Positions 54,090 through 62,099 of a stretch of DNA of 64,000 nt are shown piece by piece; positions within the stretch are counted from its first letter, which is position 1; every line of letters begins with the position of its first letter. The notes beneath the pieces were generated by a model, which ran no database searches, had not been told where the DNA came from, and worked only from the letters and a program-made list of their open reading frames with translations. The stretch comes from an uncultured Lachnospiraceae bacterium. GTDB taxonomy: Bacteria; Bacillota; Clostridia; Lachnospirales; Lachnospiraceae. The stretch spans positions 48,872 to 112,871 of the forward strand of contig CADANF010000008.1 of assembly GCA_902789175.1 (NCBI GenBank), given 5' to 3'. A program made the translations under genes and the position numbers.

Positions 54090-54989
54090 TTATTCGGCTG
54101 AAAACTTTATGGTATCTGAATCTGTTATTGTTTCATAAGTATCAGCATCATAGATATGAAATGTCAATTCTACATCATTTATAGATGTAATACCATTTTC
54201 TTCAAGTTGACTTTTTAATAAAGTGATATCATCATAATCCTTTTTTCCATCATATACTGTTGTTGAAAAAATTGGATTCATCATATATCCATTCACGGAC
54301 ATATTATCAACATTTATTCCGACATTCCTTCCTGAGTTATTTTCAACATATAGAAGTATTGCTGTTCCCCAAAAACTATTTTCATCAACAGCCTTTCCTA
54401 CTATTTTAATTCCACCTTCATTATATAATTCTTTTCCTTGAATATCTGCAGTTGTATCCATATTATCATATTCAGAAGTTTTTATTGTAATACATTCTGA
54501 ATCGAATAACTTGTCAAATCCTTCAGACTTGTATACATGGAAATAAATTTCTATCTTCCCAACTGTATCAATTCCAGCAGCATTTAGTTCACTAGTGTAC
54601 AGATCTATTGTTTCATTAGATTTCTTACCAGCTGCAACATCTGAAGCAAATAAGTCATTAATCATATAGTCATTTACAATAAGCGCTGTACATCCAACGG
54701 TTATATTCTCCGATGTATTATTTTCTATAACTACCTTTATACCATCTCCCATGATTCCACCTGTTGTGAATTCCTTGGCCGTAATCTTTACCCCATCTTG
54801 ATCGACCAAAACCTGTTCTTCTATTGTTACTTTAGAAGAAGTCTTTTTTGTATCAGATGAATCATTATCCGAAGTGTTACTACTGTCTACAATACTTTTT
54901 TTGTCATTATTCTTCTTTCCTTTGCTCCCTAATGCTGCAACTATAATAATAAATACTATAATTCCAATTATTATTTTTTTCTTTTTCAT
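54090..54989 (-). CDS. Membrane-anchored protein with a duplicated extracellular domain
   Basis: I know no exact function. The 299-aa protein has an N-terminal membrane anchor (about residues 5-22, IIIGIIVFIIIVAALGSKG), an Asp/Ser/Lys-rich linker and two related domains of about 105 residues (about 55-160 and 185-298). Matching stretches are DGIKVVIENNTSENITVG versus AILLYVENNSGRNVGIN, and IVNDYMINDLFASDV versus SVNGYMMNPIFSTTV. The form resembles FxLYD/DUF4352-type beta sandwiches. I use the ATG at 54987-54989, with GGAGG 8 bases upstream. It lies upstream of the Ser/Thr kinase on the same strand, separated by a terminator. Confidence 0.75.
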   Translation of the reverse strand: MKKKKIIIGIIVFIIIVAALGSKGKKNNDKKSIVDSSNTSDNDSSDTKKTSSKVTIEEQVLVDQDGVKITAKEFTTGGIMGDGIKVVIENNTSENITVGCTALIVNDYMINDLFASDVAAGKKSNETIDLYTSELNAAGIDTVGKIEIYFHVYKSEGFDKLFDSECITIKTSEYDNMDTTADIQGKELYNEGGIKIVGKAVDENSFWGTAILLYVENNSGRNVGINVDNMSVNGYMMNPIFSTTVYDGKKDYDDITLLKSQLEENGITSINDVELTFHIYDADTYETITDSDTIKFSAE

Positions 54990-55052
54990 TGAATCAACCT
55001 CCATATAAAATTATGTTTTATAAAATGGTAACACAATAAAAAGAAAACTCTT

Positions 55053-55069
55053 CCCCCCGTTACGGGGAG
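55053..55069. other. GC-rich hairpin between divergent genes
   Basis: CCCCCCG (55053-55059) and CGGGGAG (55063-55069) form a stem with a 3-base loop; pairing is slightly better in minus-strand RNA. It is the only GC-rich block in a very AT-rich divergent promoter region. Confidence 0.5.
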
Positions 55070-55088
55070 AACTTTATTTTAATATTTA

Positions 55089-55097
55089 TGATATAAT
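55089..55097 (+). promoter_or_regulatory. Extended -10 of the small HTH gene
   Basis: TGATATAAT is a perfect extended -10, 30 bases upstream of the ATG at 55128. AGGAG lies 8 bases before that ATG. No good -35 is visible at the expected place, which overlaps the GC-rich hairpin. Confidence 0.55.
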
Positions 55098-55127
55098 CAA
55101 ATAATATTTTTTATAAGGAGTTTAAAA

Positions 55128-55586
55128 ATGCAAAAAAAGACTTCCGAATTAGAAAGCATCTTAAATAAAACAAAAATTTCTGATTTTGAAAAATATATAG
55201 AAGAAAATAAGAATTCAAATATAGAACCTAACAATTCATTTTCAGTTTACTTTAAAGAACTTCTTCAAAAAAAAGGAATAACTCAATTAAAAGCATTCCT
55301 TCGTGCCGACATTCCCGAAAAATATGGCTATAAACTATTGTCCGGCGAAAAACATACGAGACAAAGAGATATAATTCTTCGTCTTTGTTACGCTTCAGAA
55401 TTTTCCCTGGAAGAAACTCAGAGAATTCTTAAGATGTATGAACTCCCAGCTTTGTATCCCAAAATTCCCAGAGATGCTTTTTTGATGATACTTTTTAACG
55501 AAAATAAAAGAAATATAATAGAGATTAATGAACTACTTAAAAATCATGGTTTTGATCCTTTACGTACAAGTGGATATATGGAATAA
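55128..55586 (+). CDS. Small HTH-like regulator (152 aa)
   Basis: The protein has a helical N-terminal region and then a stretch resembling an XRE-type helix-turn-helix (FKELLQKKGITQLKAFLRA, EKYGYKLLSGEKHTRQRDI, about residues 48-90). The C-terminal domain (KIPRDAFLMILFNENKRNIIEINELLKNHGFDPL) is a pattern I recall from uncharacterised clostridial proteins found near Ser/Thr kinases. It may regulate or be a target of the kinase locus on the other strand. It is monocistronic, with a terminator downstream. The functional call is tentative. Confidence 0.65.
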   Translation: MQKKTSELESILNKTKISDFEKYIEENKNSNIEPNNSFSVYFKELLQKKGITQLKAFLRADIPEKYGYKLLSGEKHTRQRDIILRLCYASEFSLEETQRILKMYELPALYPKIPRDAFLMILFNENKRNIIEINELLKNHGFDPLRTSGYME

Positions 55587-55625
55587 CTAAAATTTAATAA
55601 TTTTTTTAATATAGAATGTAAAGAA

Positions 55626-55666
55626 TCCCTACAGCACATATAAGTACCGTAGGGAAATTTTTTTTC
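55626..55666 (+). terminator. Terminator of the small HTH gene
   Basis: TCCCTAC (55626-55632) pairs with GTAGGGA (55649-55655), followed by AA and eight T on the plus strand. Confidence 0.85.
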
Positions 55667-55699
55667 CTATAATTTAATTATAAGATTTTTTTAAAAGGA

Positions 55700-57043
55700 T
55701 CAATCTATAGCAAGATTATTCATCCATTTTCTTGATCTGAATAATTTTACTTTAAATGCTACACGGACATATTCTTCCAATGATAAAGCAAAATAAACAA
55801 TATATATTGGCCAGTGGAAAGTATAAGCTGTTACAAGTCCAAGAGGAACTCCTACAAACCATGTAGCACCGATAACTATCATCATAGTATACTGAGTTTG
55901 TCCACCACTTCTAAGGATACCGCCGCCAAGGACCATGTTGATCACCTTGCCGCAGAATACTAATGTATAAGCATATAAGATATAAATAGCATTTTTACGA
56001 ACATCCGGCTCAACATTATAAACCAATACATAGAGATGAGCCACAAGTGCGATCACAATGCTTATAATGATACCACTGATAACTGTAAGTCTAAGGATCC
56101 TGCTGGCATCTAAATAAGCCTTTTCTTCATCTTTTGCACCAAGAGAAGCACCTACTATAATACCTGAAGCCGCTGCTACACCGGATAATGCTCCGATAGC
56201 AAGTCCCTGGATAGGATATGTTACTGTCATAGCAGCACATGCGGTTGTTCCAAGATGTCCATAGATAACAGCATATACATTATCACCTAAACTCCATAAG
56301 AATTCTGAGATAAGGATTGGTGCTAAGATAATGCCGATCTTTTTCATGAATTCAAATGATACATCCTTCATATGAGAAAGTTTAAAACCAGTCTTTTTGC
56401 TGACTCTCTTATAAATGCCCCATACAAATAAAAGTTCTACAACTCTTGCTAAACATGTTGCAGTTGCAGCACCCATGATTCCCATTCTTGGAATAAATCC
56501 GATACCATTAATAAGTAAATAGTTAAATATTGTATTTGTGATAACAGAAACTAAACTTGCATACATTAACTTCTTTGCTGCATCTAAATTTCTAAGTAAT
56601 GTTGAGATCATAAGTACAAAGATCTGTGGAATAAATCCAACTACAACAATTCTTAAATAAACAGCTGACTGATGGATAGTATTCATATCTTTTGAATATA
56701 AACTCATAATCTGTTCAGGAAAGATAACTGCAAAAATTATGAATAAAACACAGATACCTAAAAGAAGATATAAATTTGAAAAGAAACTTACACACATTCC
56801 TCTTTCATCATCATTTCCTTTATACTGAGCTATAAGGATACCTGCTACAGTAACTATGGCTGACATAACAACCGAAAAAAGTGAAGTGAATTTAATGCTA
56901 AGTCCAACACCTGCAATACTTGCTGTTCCTAAATTACCGATCATTACTTCATCGATAAGACTTAAGATTGCCTGAAACAAACTCTGTATAGTGATAGGGA
57001 TTGCTATTGTTTTTAAATTATTATAAAAATTCTTCTTTTCCAT
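55700..57043 (-). CDS. MATE-family efflux transporter
   Basis: MATE pumps export cationic drugs or metabolites using a Na+ or H+ gradient. The 447-aa protein has about twelve membrane segments in two halves, with motifs such as PITIQSLFQAILSLIDEVMIGNLG, AGVGLSIKF and PIQGLAIGALSGVAAASGIIVGASLG. I use the ATG at 57041-57043, preceded by AAGGAG. The longer frame would overlap the upstream RibD-like gene. It is the last gene of the five-gene operon, and the substrate is unknown. Confidence 0.92.
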   Translation of the reverse strand: MEKKNFYNNLKTIAIPITIQSLFQAILSLIDEVMIGNLGTASIAGVGLSIKFTSLFSVVMSAIVTVAGILIAQYKGNDDERGMCVSFFSNLYLLLGICVLFIIFAVIFPEQIMSLYSKDMNTIHQSAVYLRIVVVGFIPQIFVLMISTLLRNLDAAKKLMYASLVSVITNTIFNYLLINGIGFIPRMGIMGAATATCLARVVELLFVWGIYKRVSKKTGFKLSHMKDVSFEFMKKIGIILAPILISEFLWSLGDNVYAVIYGHLGTTACAAMTVTYPIQGLAIGALSGVAAASGIIVGASLGAKDEEKAYLDASRILRLTVISGIIISIVIALVAHLYVLVYNVEPDVRKNAIYILYAYTLVFCGKVINMVLGGGILRSGGQTQYTMMIVIGATWFVGVPLGLVTAYTFHWPIYIVYFALSLEEYVRVAFKVKLFRSRKWMNNLAID

Positions 57044-57053
57044 GATCCACTCC

Positions 57054-57707
57054 TTAAGCAACTTCGTAACGTTCAACTACAATGCCATTTCTAAATTCCA
57101 GCCCTTTAAGGTTATACTTCTTTGATGCTTTAAAATGCTTAAAACCTTCACCATCAACCAAAGAAACATTGTTTCTTCCGCCAATGATTATTGGAAGTCG
57201 AAGAACCACTAATTCATCTACCATGTCTTTCTGGATAAGTGTCCAGTTAAGTGTTCCTCCACCTTCTAACATAATGCTATGGATATCATATTCTGTCTCA
57301 AGTATTTCAAATGCCTTTTCAAAATCAACCGAATCTTCCCCTGCAAATATAAAATCCACATTGGTATATAACTTATACTTTTCTGAACGGTCACGATTTT
57401 TTTCAGTTGTAAGAATAATAGTTTTATATCCATCATTTAAGATATTAAAATCGTCTCTAAGCTCAAGTGAGTTTGATGGAATTAATCTGATAGGATTCTT
57501 TCCCTTTACATATCTGCATGTAAGTGACGAATTATCATTTCTTATAGTATTCATCCCTACTAAAATACCATCAACTTTGCTACGGATAGAATGAATATAC
57601 TTAAGGTCATCCTCCGTCATTAAATTAAATAAATCTTTACTGCTTTTTCCCATTCCAAATGTAATCTTTCCATCAATGGAAACTTCACTAACTAATTCTA
57701 TTTTCAT
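57054..57707 (-). CDS. RibD C-terminal/dihydrofolate-reductase-like reductase
   Basis: The 217-aa protein matches the RibD C-terminal domain, an NADPH-dependent reductase related to DHFR. Matching stretches are ELVSEVSIDGKITFG, SIRSKVDGILVGMNTIRNDNSSLTCR, IMLEGGGTLNWTLIQKDMVDEL and LPIIIGG. It lacks the deaminase half of full RibD and no other riboflavin gene is near, so its substrate may be different. I use the ATG at 57705-57707 with GGGAG upstream. It begins 4 bases after the solute-binding protein stop. Confidence 0.86.
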   Translation of the reverse strand: MKIELVSEVSIDGKITFGMGKSSKDLFNLMTEDDLKYIHSIRSKVDGILVGMNTIRNDNSSLTCRYVKGKNPIRLIPSNSLELRDDFNILNDGYKTIILTTEKNRDRSEKYKLYTNVDFIFAGEDSVDFEKAFEILETEYDIHSIMLEGGGTLNWTLIQKDMVDELVVLRLPIIIGGRNNVSLVDGEGFKHFKASKKYNLKGLEFRNGIVVERYEVA

Positions 57708-57711
57708 GATT

Positions 57712-58782
57712 TTACTCCCTGTCATATATCTTTCTTATCTTGGCTAAGATCTTGTCAACTCCAGTCCACATATCCTTAATACAAGGATCATTTTGTAAAA
57801 ATACATTTTTTTGCATCTGTCTTAGACTGGCTTTCATATTTTCGTCTAAGTCTTTTGTCTCTAATTCCCTTGAGATCACATTGTTAACCGGAAATCTATG
57901 ATACTCAGTGAACCATCTTCTCTGAACATCCTCGCTAAGCATATATCTGATAAAAATATCTATAGCTTTTGATTTTCTGCCATTAACACTATCCCATGGA
58001 AAAGCGATACCAACTGAAGTTTTTACACCTATCATAGACCTGTTACCAGGTTGTGGCAGTTCAGCCACTCCCAGATCATCTCCCATTTCTTTCAGGAGAT
58101 ATTCATACAACCATTCACCATTTATCATGGAAGCTATTTTTCCCTCTAAAAAATCCTCAAGCATTGTGGATATAGCCTCACAACTGCAAAGTGATCTTTT
58201 CTTTATCAATTCATCAAAGAAATCTATAACTTTTTTTTCATTCTCTTCTGAAATGTAAAATTGGCTCTCTTCTATTGGATTTTTGCCTATCGTATATATA
58301 AATGGCAGAAGCCAATATGCAACTTTCAGATCTATCGCAAATGGATTAACTTTATCATTTAAAATTTCATTTAAGTTTTTTATTTCTTCAAAGTTTTCCG
58401 GGGCTTTTTTAAAATACTTTTTATTGTAAAAAAGAACAGCATGGTTTCCTCTGGCATAAGGAACTCCTCTTTGAACCCCCTTATATTTCATGGAATCCCA
58501 GATAGACCTATCCATATAATCCTGATATTTTGAAGGTACTTCAGCCAGATTAAATTCTTCCACAGATACAAAATCCTGAGGAATAAATATAACATCTGGT
58601 TTTTCATTTTCTTTATCAAGATTTTTAAGGCGCTCAATATAAGGAGAAATATTCATGCACTTAATATCAAATTCCACACCATACTTTTCATTTATCTCCT
58701 GGCAGATTTTTTCAATAAATACGCGGCTGGAATCACCAGCGCCATCCATTTCATGCCATATGATGATCTTATTTTCTTCCAC
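57712..58782 (-). CDS. Family 1 solute-binding protein lacking a signal peptide
   Basis: This protein of about 356 aa has the fold of maltose-type extracellular solute-binding proteins: IIIWHEMDGAGDSSRVFIEKICQEI at the N-terminus, PDVIFIPQD, GVPYARGNHAVLFYNKKYF, GKIASMINGEWL and WFTEYHRFPVNN. Such proteins are normally secreted lipoproteins serving ABC importers. Here GAGGAG sits 6 bases before a GTG (58780-58782), and the mature fold begins within five residues. The upstream gene stops just before, so no signal peptide can be encoded. No ABC permease genes are adjacent. It is probably cytoplasmic, perhaps a sugar sensor or chaperone. Confidence 0.8.
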   Translation of the reverse strand: MEENKIIIWHEMDGAGDSSRVFIEKICQEINEKYGVEFDIKCMNISPYIERLKNLDKENEKPDVIFIPQDFVSVEEFNLAEVPSKYQDYMDRSIWDSMKYKGVQRGVPYARGNHAVLFYNKKYFKKAPENFEEIKNLNEILNDKVNPFAIDLKVAYWLLPFIYTIGKNPIEESQFYISEENEKKVIDFFDELIKKRSLCSCEAISTMLEDFLEGKIASMINGEWLYEYLLKEMGDDLGVAELPQPGNRSMIGVKTSVGIAFPWDSVNGRKSKAIDIFIRYMLSEDVQRRWFTEYHRFPVNNVISRELETKDLDENMKASLRQMQKNVFLQNDPCIKDMWTGVDKILAKIRKIYDRE

Positions 58783-58790
58783 GGCTCCTC

Positions 58791-60692
58791 CTATCTTTTG
58801 CATAAAAGAAGCGCACTTGCTCCGTCTAATGTGATCTCACTGCTTTCGTTATTTTCAAGAAATGAATCAGAACTTGATACTGCTACCTTATAATTATCCA
58901 AAGAATCCTCTGGCAAATGAATATTTACAGGATTATCCATATCAGTGTTAAAAAATACCATCGCATCATCGCCATATTTAAATCCGATAGCAGAATTATC
59001 TATATCCATCATCTCAAAATCTTTTGCATCAATCGAATCTTCTAAATCCTTACGGATAGTATTTACATTTATCAGATAATCGATCATCTTCTTTGCATCA
59101 TCGCTGTCCCAATCCATTATCATCTCATTAAAGAAAGCCTTCTTTATTGGCGCTCCATTTGTATTATCAGCAAGCCCACAGTTCATAGGCTGAGACTCAT
59201 TTATCTCATATCCTGCTAACATAAAATGAGCTCCATTAGGGAGGAAATTATTTACGATAGCTAGAGATCTTGATAATTTCTTTCCACCTTTTCTCGTTAC
59301 GATTCGTGGAGTATCATGTGTTTCTGCACAGGCATAAGCCATAATATTCATATCTTTTAATTCCAGGATAAAATTCTCATATGTCTCCTTTGAGATATGG
59401 CTTACTTCATTCCAGCTTGATCCAAGCATTATATTATATCCAGTCTTTCTTGCACTCTCATGATTTCTGTTAAAAAGATCCTCACTGATAAAGATTGGAT
59501 TTTTAACATATTCACGGACAGTTGCAAAAAGTCTCTGTAACAGAGCTGGTGGAAGTGTATGTCCTATATCAAAACGGAATCCATCAAGCTTAAATTCAGT
59601 TGCGTAATATTTTAAAACGTCTTCAAAGAGATCCCACAACTGCTGATTTGGTTCCTTCGCCGGGAATTTATTAGTTTTTATAGTATCAAACATTACATAG
59701 TCAGGCTGATTCTTTGAAAGATATTTAGAAGCCCAAGGATTGTTATCCATATAAAGCTTCCAAAATGTAATATCTGTCCAGATTGGCTGTACATCATTGA
59801 TCCAATCAGAATGGGCAGGAGGTGTTGTAATACCAAACTCCTTTTCTATCAAAGCTAAAGCATTTTCTCCTGTTTCATGTATTCTTTCTACTACTTCTTC
59901 CCATTTTGCTTTATTTAATAGATTTGGAGCTTTTCTAAAATGAGTAAGATGCTTCTTTGTTGACTCAGCAAGATAAACCTTTTCAATGTTATCAACTGTG
60001 CATTCTTCAAAGAAATCAAGTCCAGGAATCTCCGGAGTCTTAAAATCTTTCTCATAATCCTTATCGATCCAATAGAACCAGTCAGGATGTTCTAATATGA
60101 GATTACTATCTCTAGCTGTAACTCTAGGGATAAAATCAATAACTATCCTGATACCAATTAGATGAGCTGCCTCTACCAAAATATGGAATTCATCATCCAG
60201 ACTAAAATCATTCATCCCGTCAATAATTTCATCATGGAGATTAGGATCCAGCTTATAGAAATCCTTTATGGCAAATGGAGAACCCATATCACCTTTTTGA
60301 TTTCTTGTACTGTATTCGGTTATTGGAAGCAGATATAATACATTCACCTGCATTTTCTTTAAGATTGGTAAAAGCGCAAGCATTCTTACCAATGTACCAT
60401 TGCTGATACTTCCATCACCTTTAGTATCCCAGGCCATAGTATATCTAGGCATAGCACAATAAATTCTTGAATGCTTTATATCCGTATCCATTTCATCCTT
60501 TAGCTCACGGATTTTTTCGATAACTGTTTTAAAATACTGAGCTTCATTTACCCTAATTACATTTTTTTTGTTCGTTTCCTCATACAAACATCCAATGAAG
60601 CTATTCCAAACCTGTGGAATATAAATTTCCTTACTGTCATCTGATTCAGAAATATAATCATAGAACCTGTCTAATCTAACCGCTTTATTCAT
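58791..60692 (-). CDS. GH13 alpha-amylase-family enzyme
   Basis: The 633-aa protein is a cytoplasmic (no signal peptide) member of glycoside hydrolase family 13. The (beta/alpha)8 barrel runs from about residue 105 to 520, with the nucleophile Asp in FRFDIGHTLP, acid/base Glu in FISEDLFN and third acid in ETHDTPR. A C-terminal beta domain follows. An unusual N-terminal 100 residues and the insertion around 240-330 set it apart from common amylases; the layout may fit a maltosyl- or glucosyltransferase. Substrate is unknown. It starts 9 bases after the alcohol dehydrogenase stop. Confidence 0.85.
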   Translation of the reverse strand: MNKAVRLDRFYDYISESDDSKEIYIPQVWNSFIGCLYEETNKKNVIRVNEAQYFKTVIEKIRELKDEMDTDIKHSRIYCAMPRYTMAWDTKGDGSISNGTLVRMLALLPILKKMQVNVLYLLPITEYSTRNQKGDMGSPFAIKDFYKLDPNLHDEIIDGMNDFSLDDEFHILVEAAHLIGIRIVIDFIPRVTARDSNLILEHPDWFYWIDKDYEKDFKTPEIPGLDFFEECTVDNIEKVYLAESTKKHLTHFRKAPNLLNKAKWEEVVERIHETGENALALIEKEFGITTPPAHSDWINDVQPIWTDITFWKLYMDNNPWASKYLSKNQPDYVMFDTIKTNKFPAKEPNQQLWDLFEDVLKYYATEFKLDGFRFDIGHTLPPALLQRLFATVREYVKNPIFISEDLFNRNHESARKTGYNIMLGSSWNEVSHISKETYENFILELKDMNIMAYACAETHDTPRIVTRKGGKKLSRSLAIVNNFLPNGAHFMLAGYEINESQPMNCGLADNTNGAPIKKAFFNEMIMDWDSDDAKKMIDYLINVNTIRKDLEDSIDAKDFEMMDIDNSAIGFKYGDDAMVFFNTDMDNPVNIHLPEDSLDNYKVAVSSSDSFLENNESSEITLDGASALLLCKR

Positions 60693-60701
60693 ATAAACTC
60701 C

Positions 60702-61745
60702 TTAAAATTCAAAGGCTACCTTCATAGCATTAATATCACGTCTTTCTCCTGTTTCCATATCAAATCCGAGAATGGAGCTAAAAGCTTCTTTATAGTCCTC
60801 GATCTTATATGTATGAGTAAGGAGACTTCCAACATTTTCATAGGATTCAAGCATCTCGATAGTATCTGCAAAGAGCATATTATATTCACTAGCACCTATA
60901 AGAGAAATGCCTTTATTGATAAAGGTGTAAGGCTTAACACTGGCACTAAATACTTTATTCATACCCATAGGAATTATCCTGCCGTGTTTTTCAACAAGTG
61001 AAATAGCTTTTTCAAGCTGATTTCCAACTGTATCGATTATCACATCAAAAAGTCGACCGTTATTTATTTCTCTTACTTTGTCCTCTGTCATTTCCTCCGA
61101 AGATAAAACAACATTACACCATTTTGAAACAATCTCTTTACGATATAAGGAATTTTCAGATGCAACGACCTTAGCACCTCTTCTTTTAGCTATCAACTGG
61201 CATAAGGCACCCATTGGACCTGATCCCATAACTAATACAGTTTCATTTTCTCTTATGGCTGCGGCTCTGATATTATTAAGACAACATGTAAGTGGCTCAA
61301 CAAGAACAGCACATTCATGACTCATGGTTTTAGGAATGCTGTAAAGATATCTTGTGTGACAGCAGAAATATTCTGCAAATGTACCATGTACATTGATACC
61401 AGCGATCTTTAATCCCCCGTTATAACCTGTACAAAAATTGGTTAAACCTCTCTTACAATAATCACAATCACAACAATACTGATTAGGATCAATGATCACT
61501 TCATCTCCCACTTTATACTCAGTAACTGCTTTCCCTACTTCTACAACTTCACCAATAGCTTCATGACCAAGGACAATATCTGAAACTATAGTTTCATTTC
61601 CCTTTATGACCTGAAGGTCCGTTCCGCAGATTCCACTGTATTTTATCTTGATCAATACATCGTTATCATCTTTTATAGTTGGTCTTTCAATGTCAACCAA
61701 CTCAAGTTTTTTATTTTTTGACCATACTAGTGCTTTCATTTTCAA
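60702..61745 (-). CDS. Zinc-dependent alcohol/polyol dehydrogenase (MDR family)
   Basis: The 347-aa enzyme belongs to the medium-chain dehydrogenases. Catalytic zinc ligands appear in GICGTDLQ and LGHEAIGEVVEVG, the structural-zinc cysteines in CCDCDYCKRGLTNFC and the NAD-binding fold in VLVMGSGPMGALCQLIAKRRGAKV. It resembles sorbitol or L-threonine-type dehydrogenases, and the specific substrate cannot be assigned. It is the first gene of the operon dehydrogenase-GH13-binding protein-RibD-MATE, so the unit probably deals with a sugar or sugar alcohol. Confidence 0.9.
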   Translation of the reverse strand: MKMKALVWSKNKKLELVDIERPTIKDDNDVLIKIKYSGICGTDLQVIKGNETIVSDIVLGHEAIGEVVEVGKAVTEYKVGDEVIIDPNQYCCDCDYCKRGLTNFCTGYNGGLKIAGINVHGTFAEYFCCHTRYLYSIPKTMSHECAVLVEPLTCCLNNIRAAAIRENETVLVMGSGPMGALCQLIAKRRGAKVVASENSLYRKEIVSKWCNVVLSSEEMTEDKVREINNGRLFDVIIDTVGNQLEKAISLVEKHGRIIPMGMNKVFSASVKPYTFINKGISLIGASEYNMLFADTIEMLESYENVGSLLTHTYKIEDYKEAFSSILGFDMETGERRDINAMKVAFEF

Positions 61746-61815
61746 CTATTCCTTTCTCTCTGGTTTTTTAGTTAAAAAGTTATAGCACAGCGCGCTGCGT
61801 ATTACACATAGTGAT

Positions 61816-61827
61816 TTAAACGTTTAA
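61816..61827. promoter_or_regulatory. LacI-type operator palindrome, proximal
   Basis: TTAAACGTTTAA is a perfect 12-bp palindrome with the central CG typical of LacI-family sites. It lies just downstream of a minus-strand TTGACA, i.e. inside the likely promoter of the dehydrogenase operon. Confidence 0.55.
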
Positions 61828-61896
61828 TTTTGTCAATGTAATATTTATTTAGTTTCCTCAATCAGCCTAAATTTTGTTAATATTTAACAAAGATTT

Positions 61897-61910
61897 CGAA
61901 AACGTTTTCG
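61897..61910. promoter_or_regulatory. LacI-type operator palindrome, distal
   Basis: CGAAAACGTTTTCG is a perfect 14-bp palindrome of the LacI/MalR operator kind. It is 81 bases (centre to centre near 82) from the proximal site, a spacing that would allow DNA looping. No LacI-family gene is present in the window. Confidence 0.65.
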
Positions 61911-62099
61911 TAATTTTCAGTTTTCTTTATCAATTGCAATTTGAAACGAACATGTTAAAATTAATTGGTTATAAATATTATGGCCGTATAGCCTATTGTT
62001 TTTAATTATATAGCATTTTAAAATTTTTCTTTACTACGCATTTGTTATTTGCATTATCGTGTCGTAAAAAAAATATTATTAAATTAACAGGAGAAAAAA

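Larger units (their letters stand above)
61746..62099. promoter_or_regulatory. Divergent regulatory region between the dehydrogenase operon and the MFS gene
   Basis: This stretch of 354 bases without a gene holds, from left to right, the palindrome CAGCGCGCTG (61788-61797), TTAAACGTTTAA (61816-61827) next to a minus-strand TTGACA (61831-61836), the inverted repeat TTTGTTAA-TAT-TTAACAAA (61873-61891) and CGAAAACGTTTTCG (61897-61910). No clear promoter was found for the MFS gene. Confidence 0.7.

Noticed and set aside
57712-58803. Longer start for the solute-binding protein giving a signal peptide
   Set aside because: Only seven more residues (QKIGGA-type) are available, with no hydrophobic stretch; the upstream gene's coding sequence occupies the rest.
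61941-61975. Plus-strand promoter for the MFS gene (TTGAAA ... TATAAA)
   Set aside because: The spacer would be 23 bases, too long for a normal sigma-A promoter.
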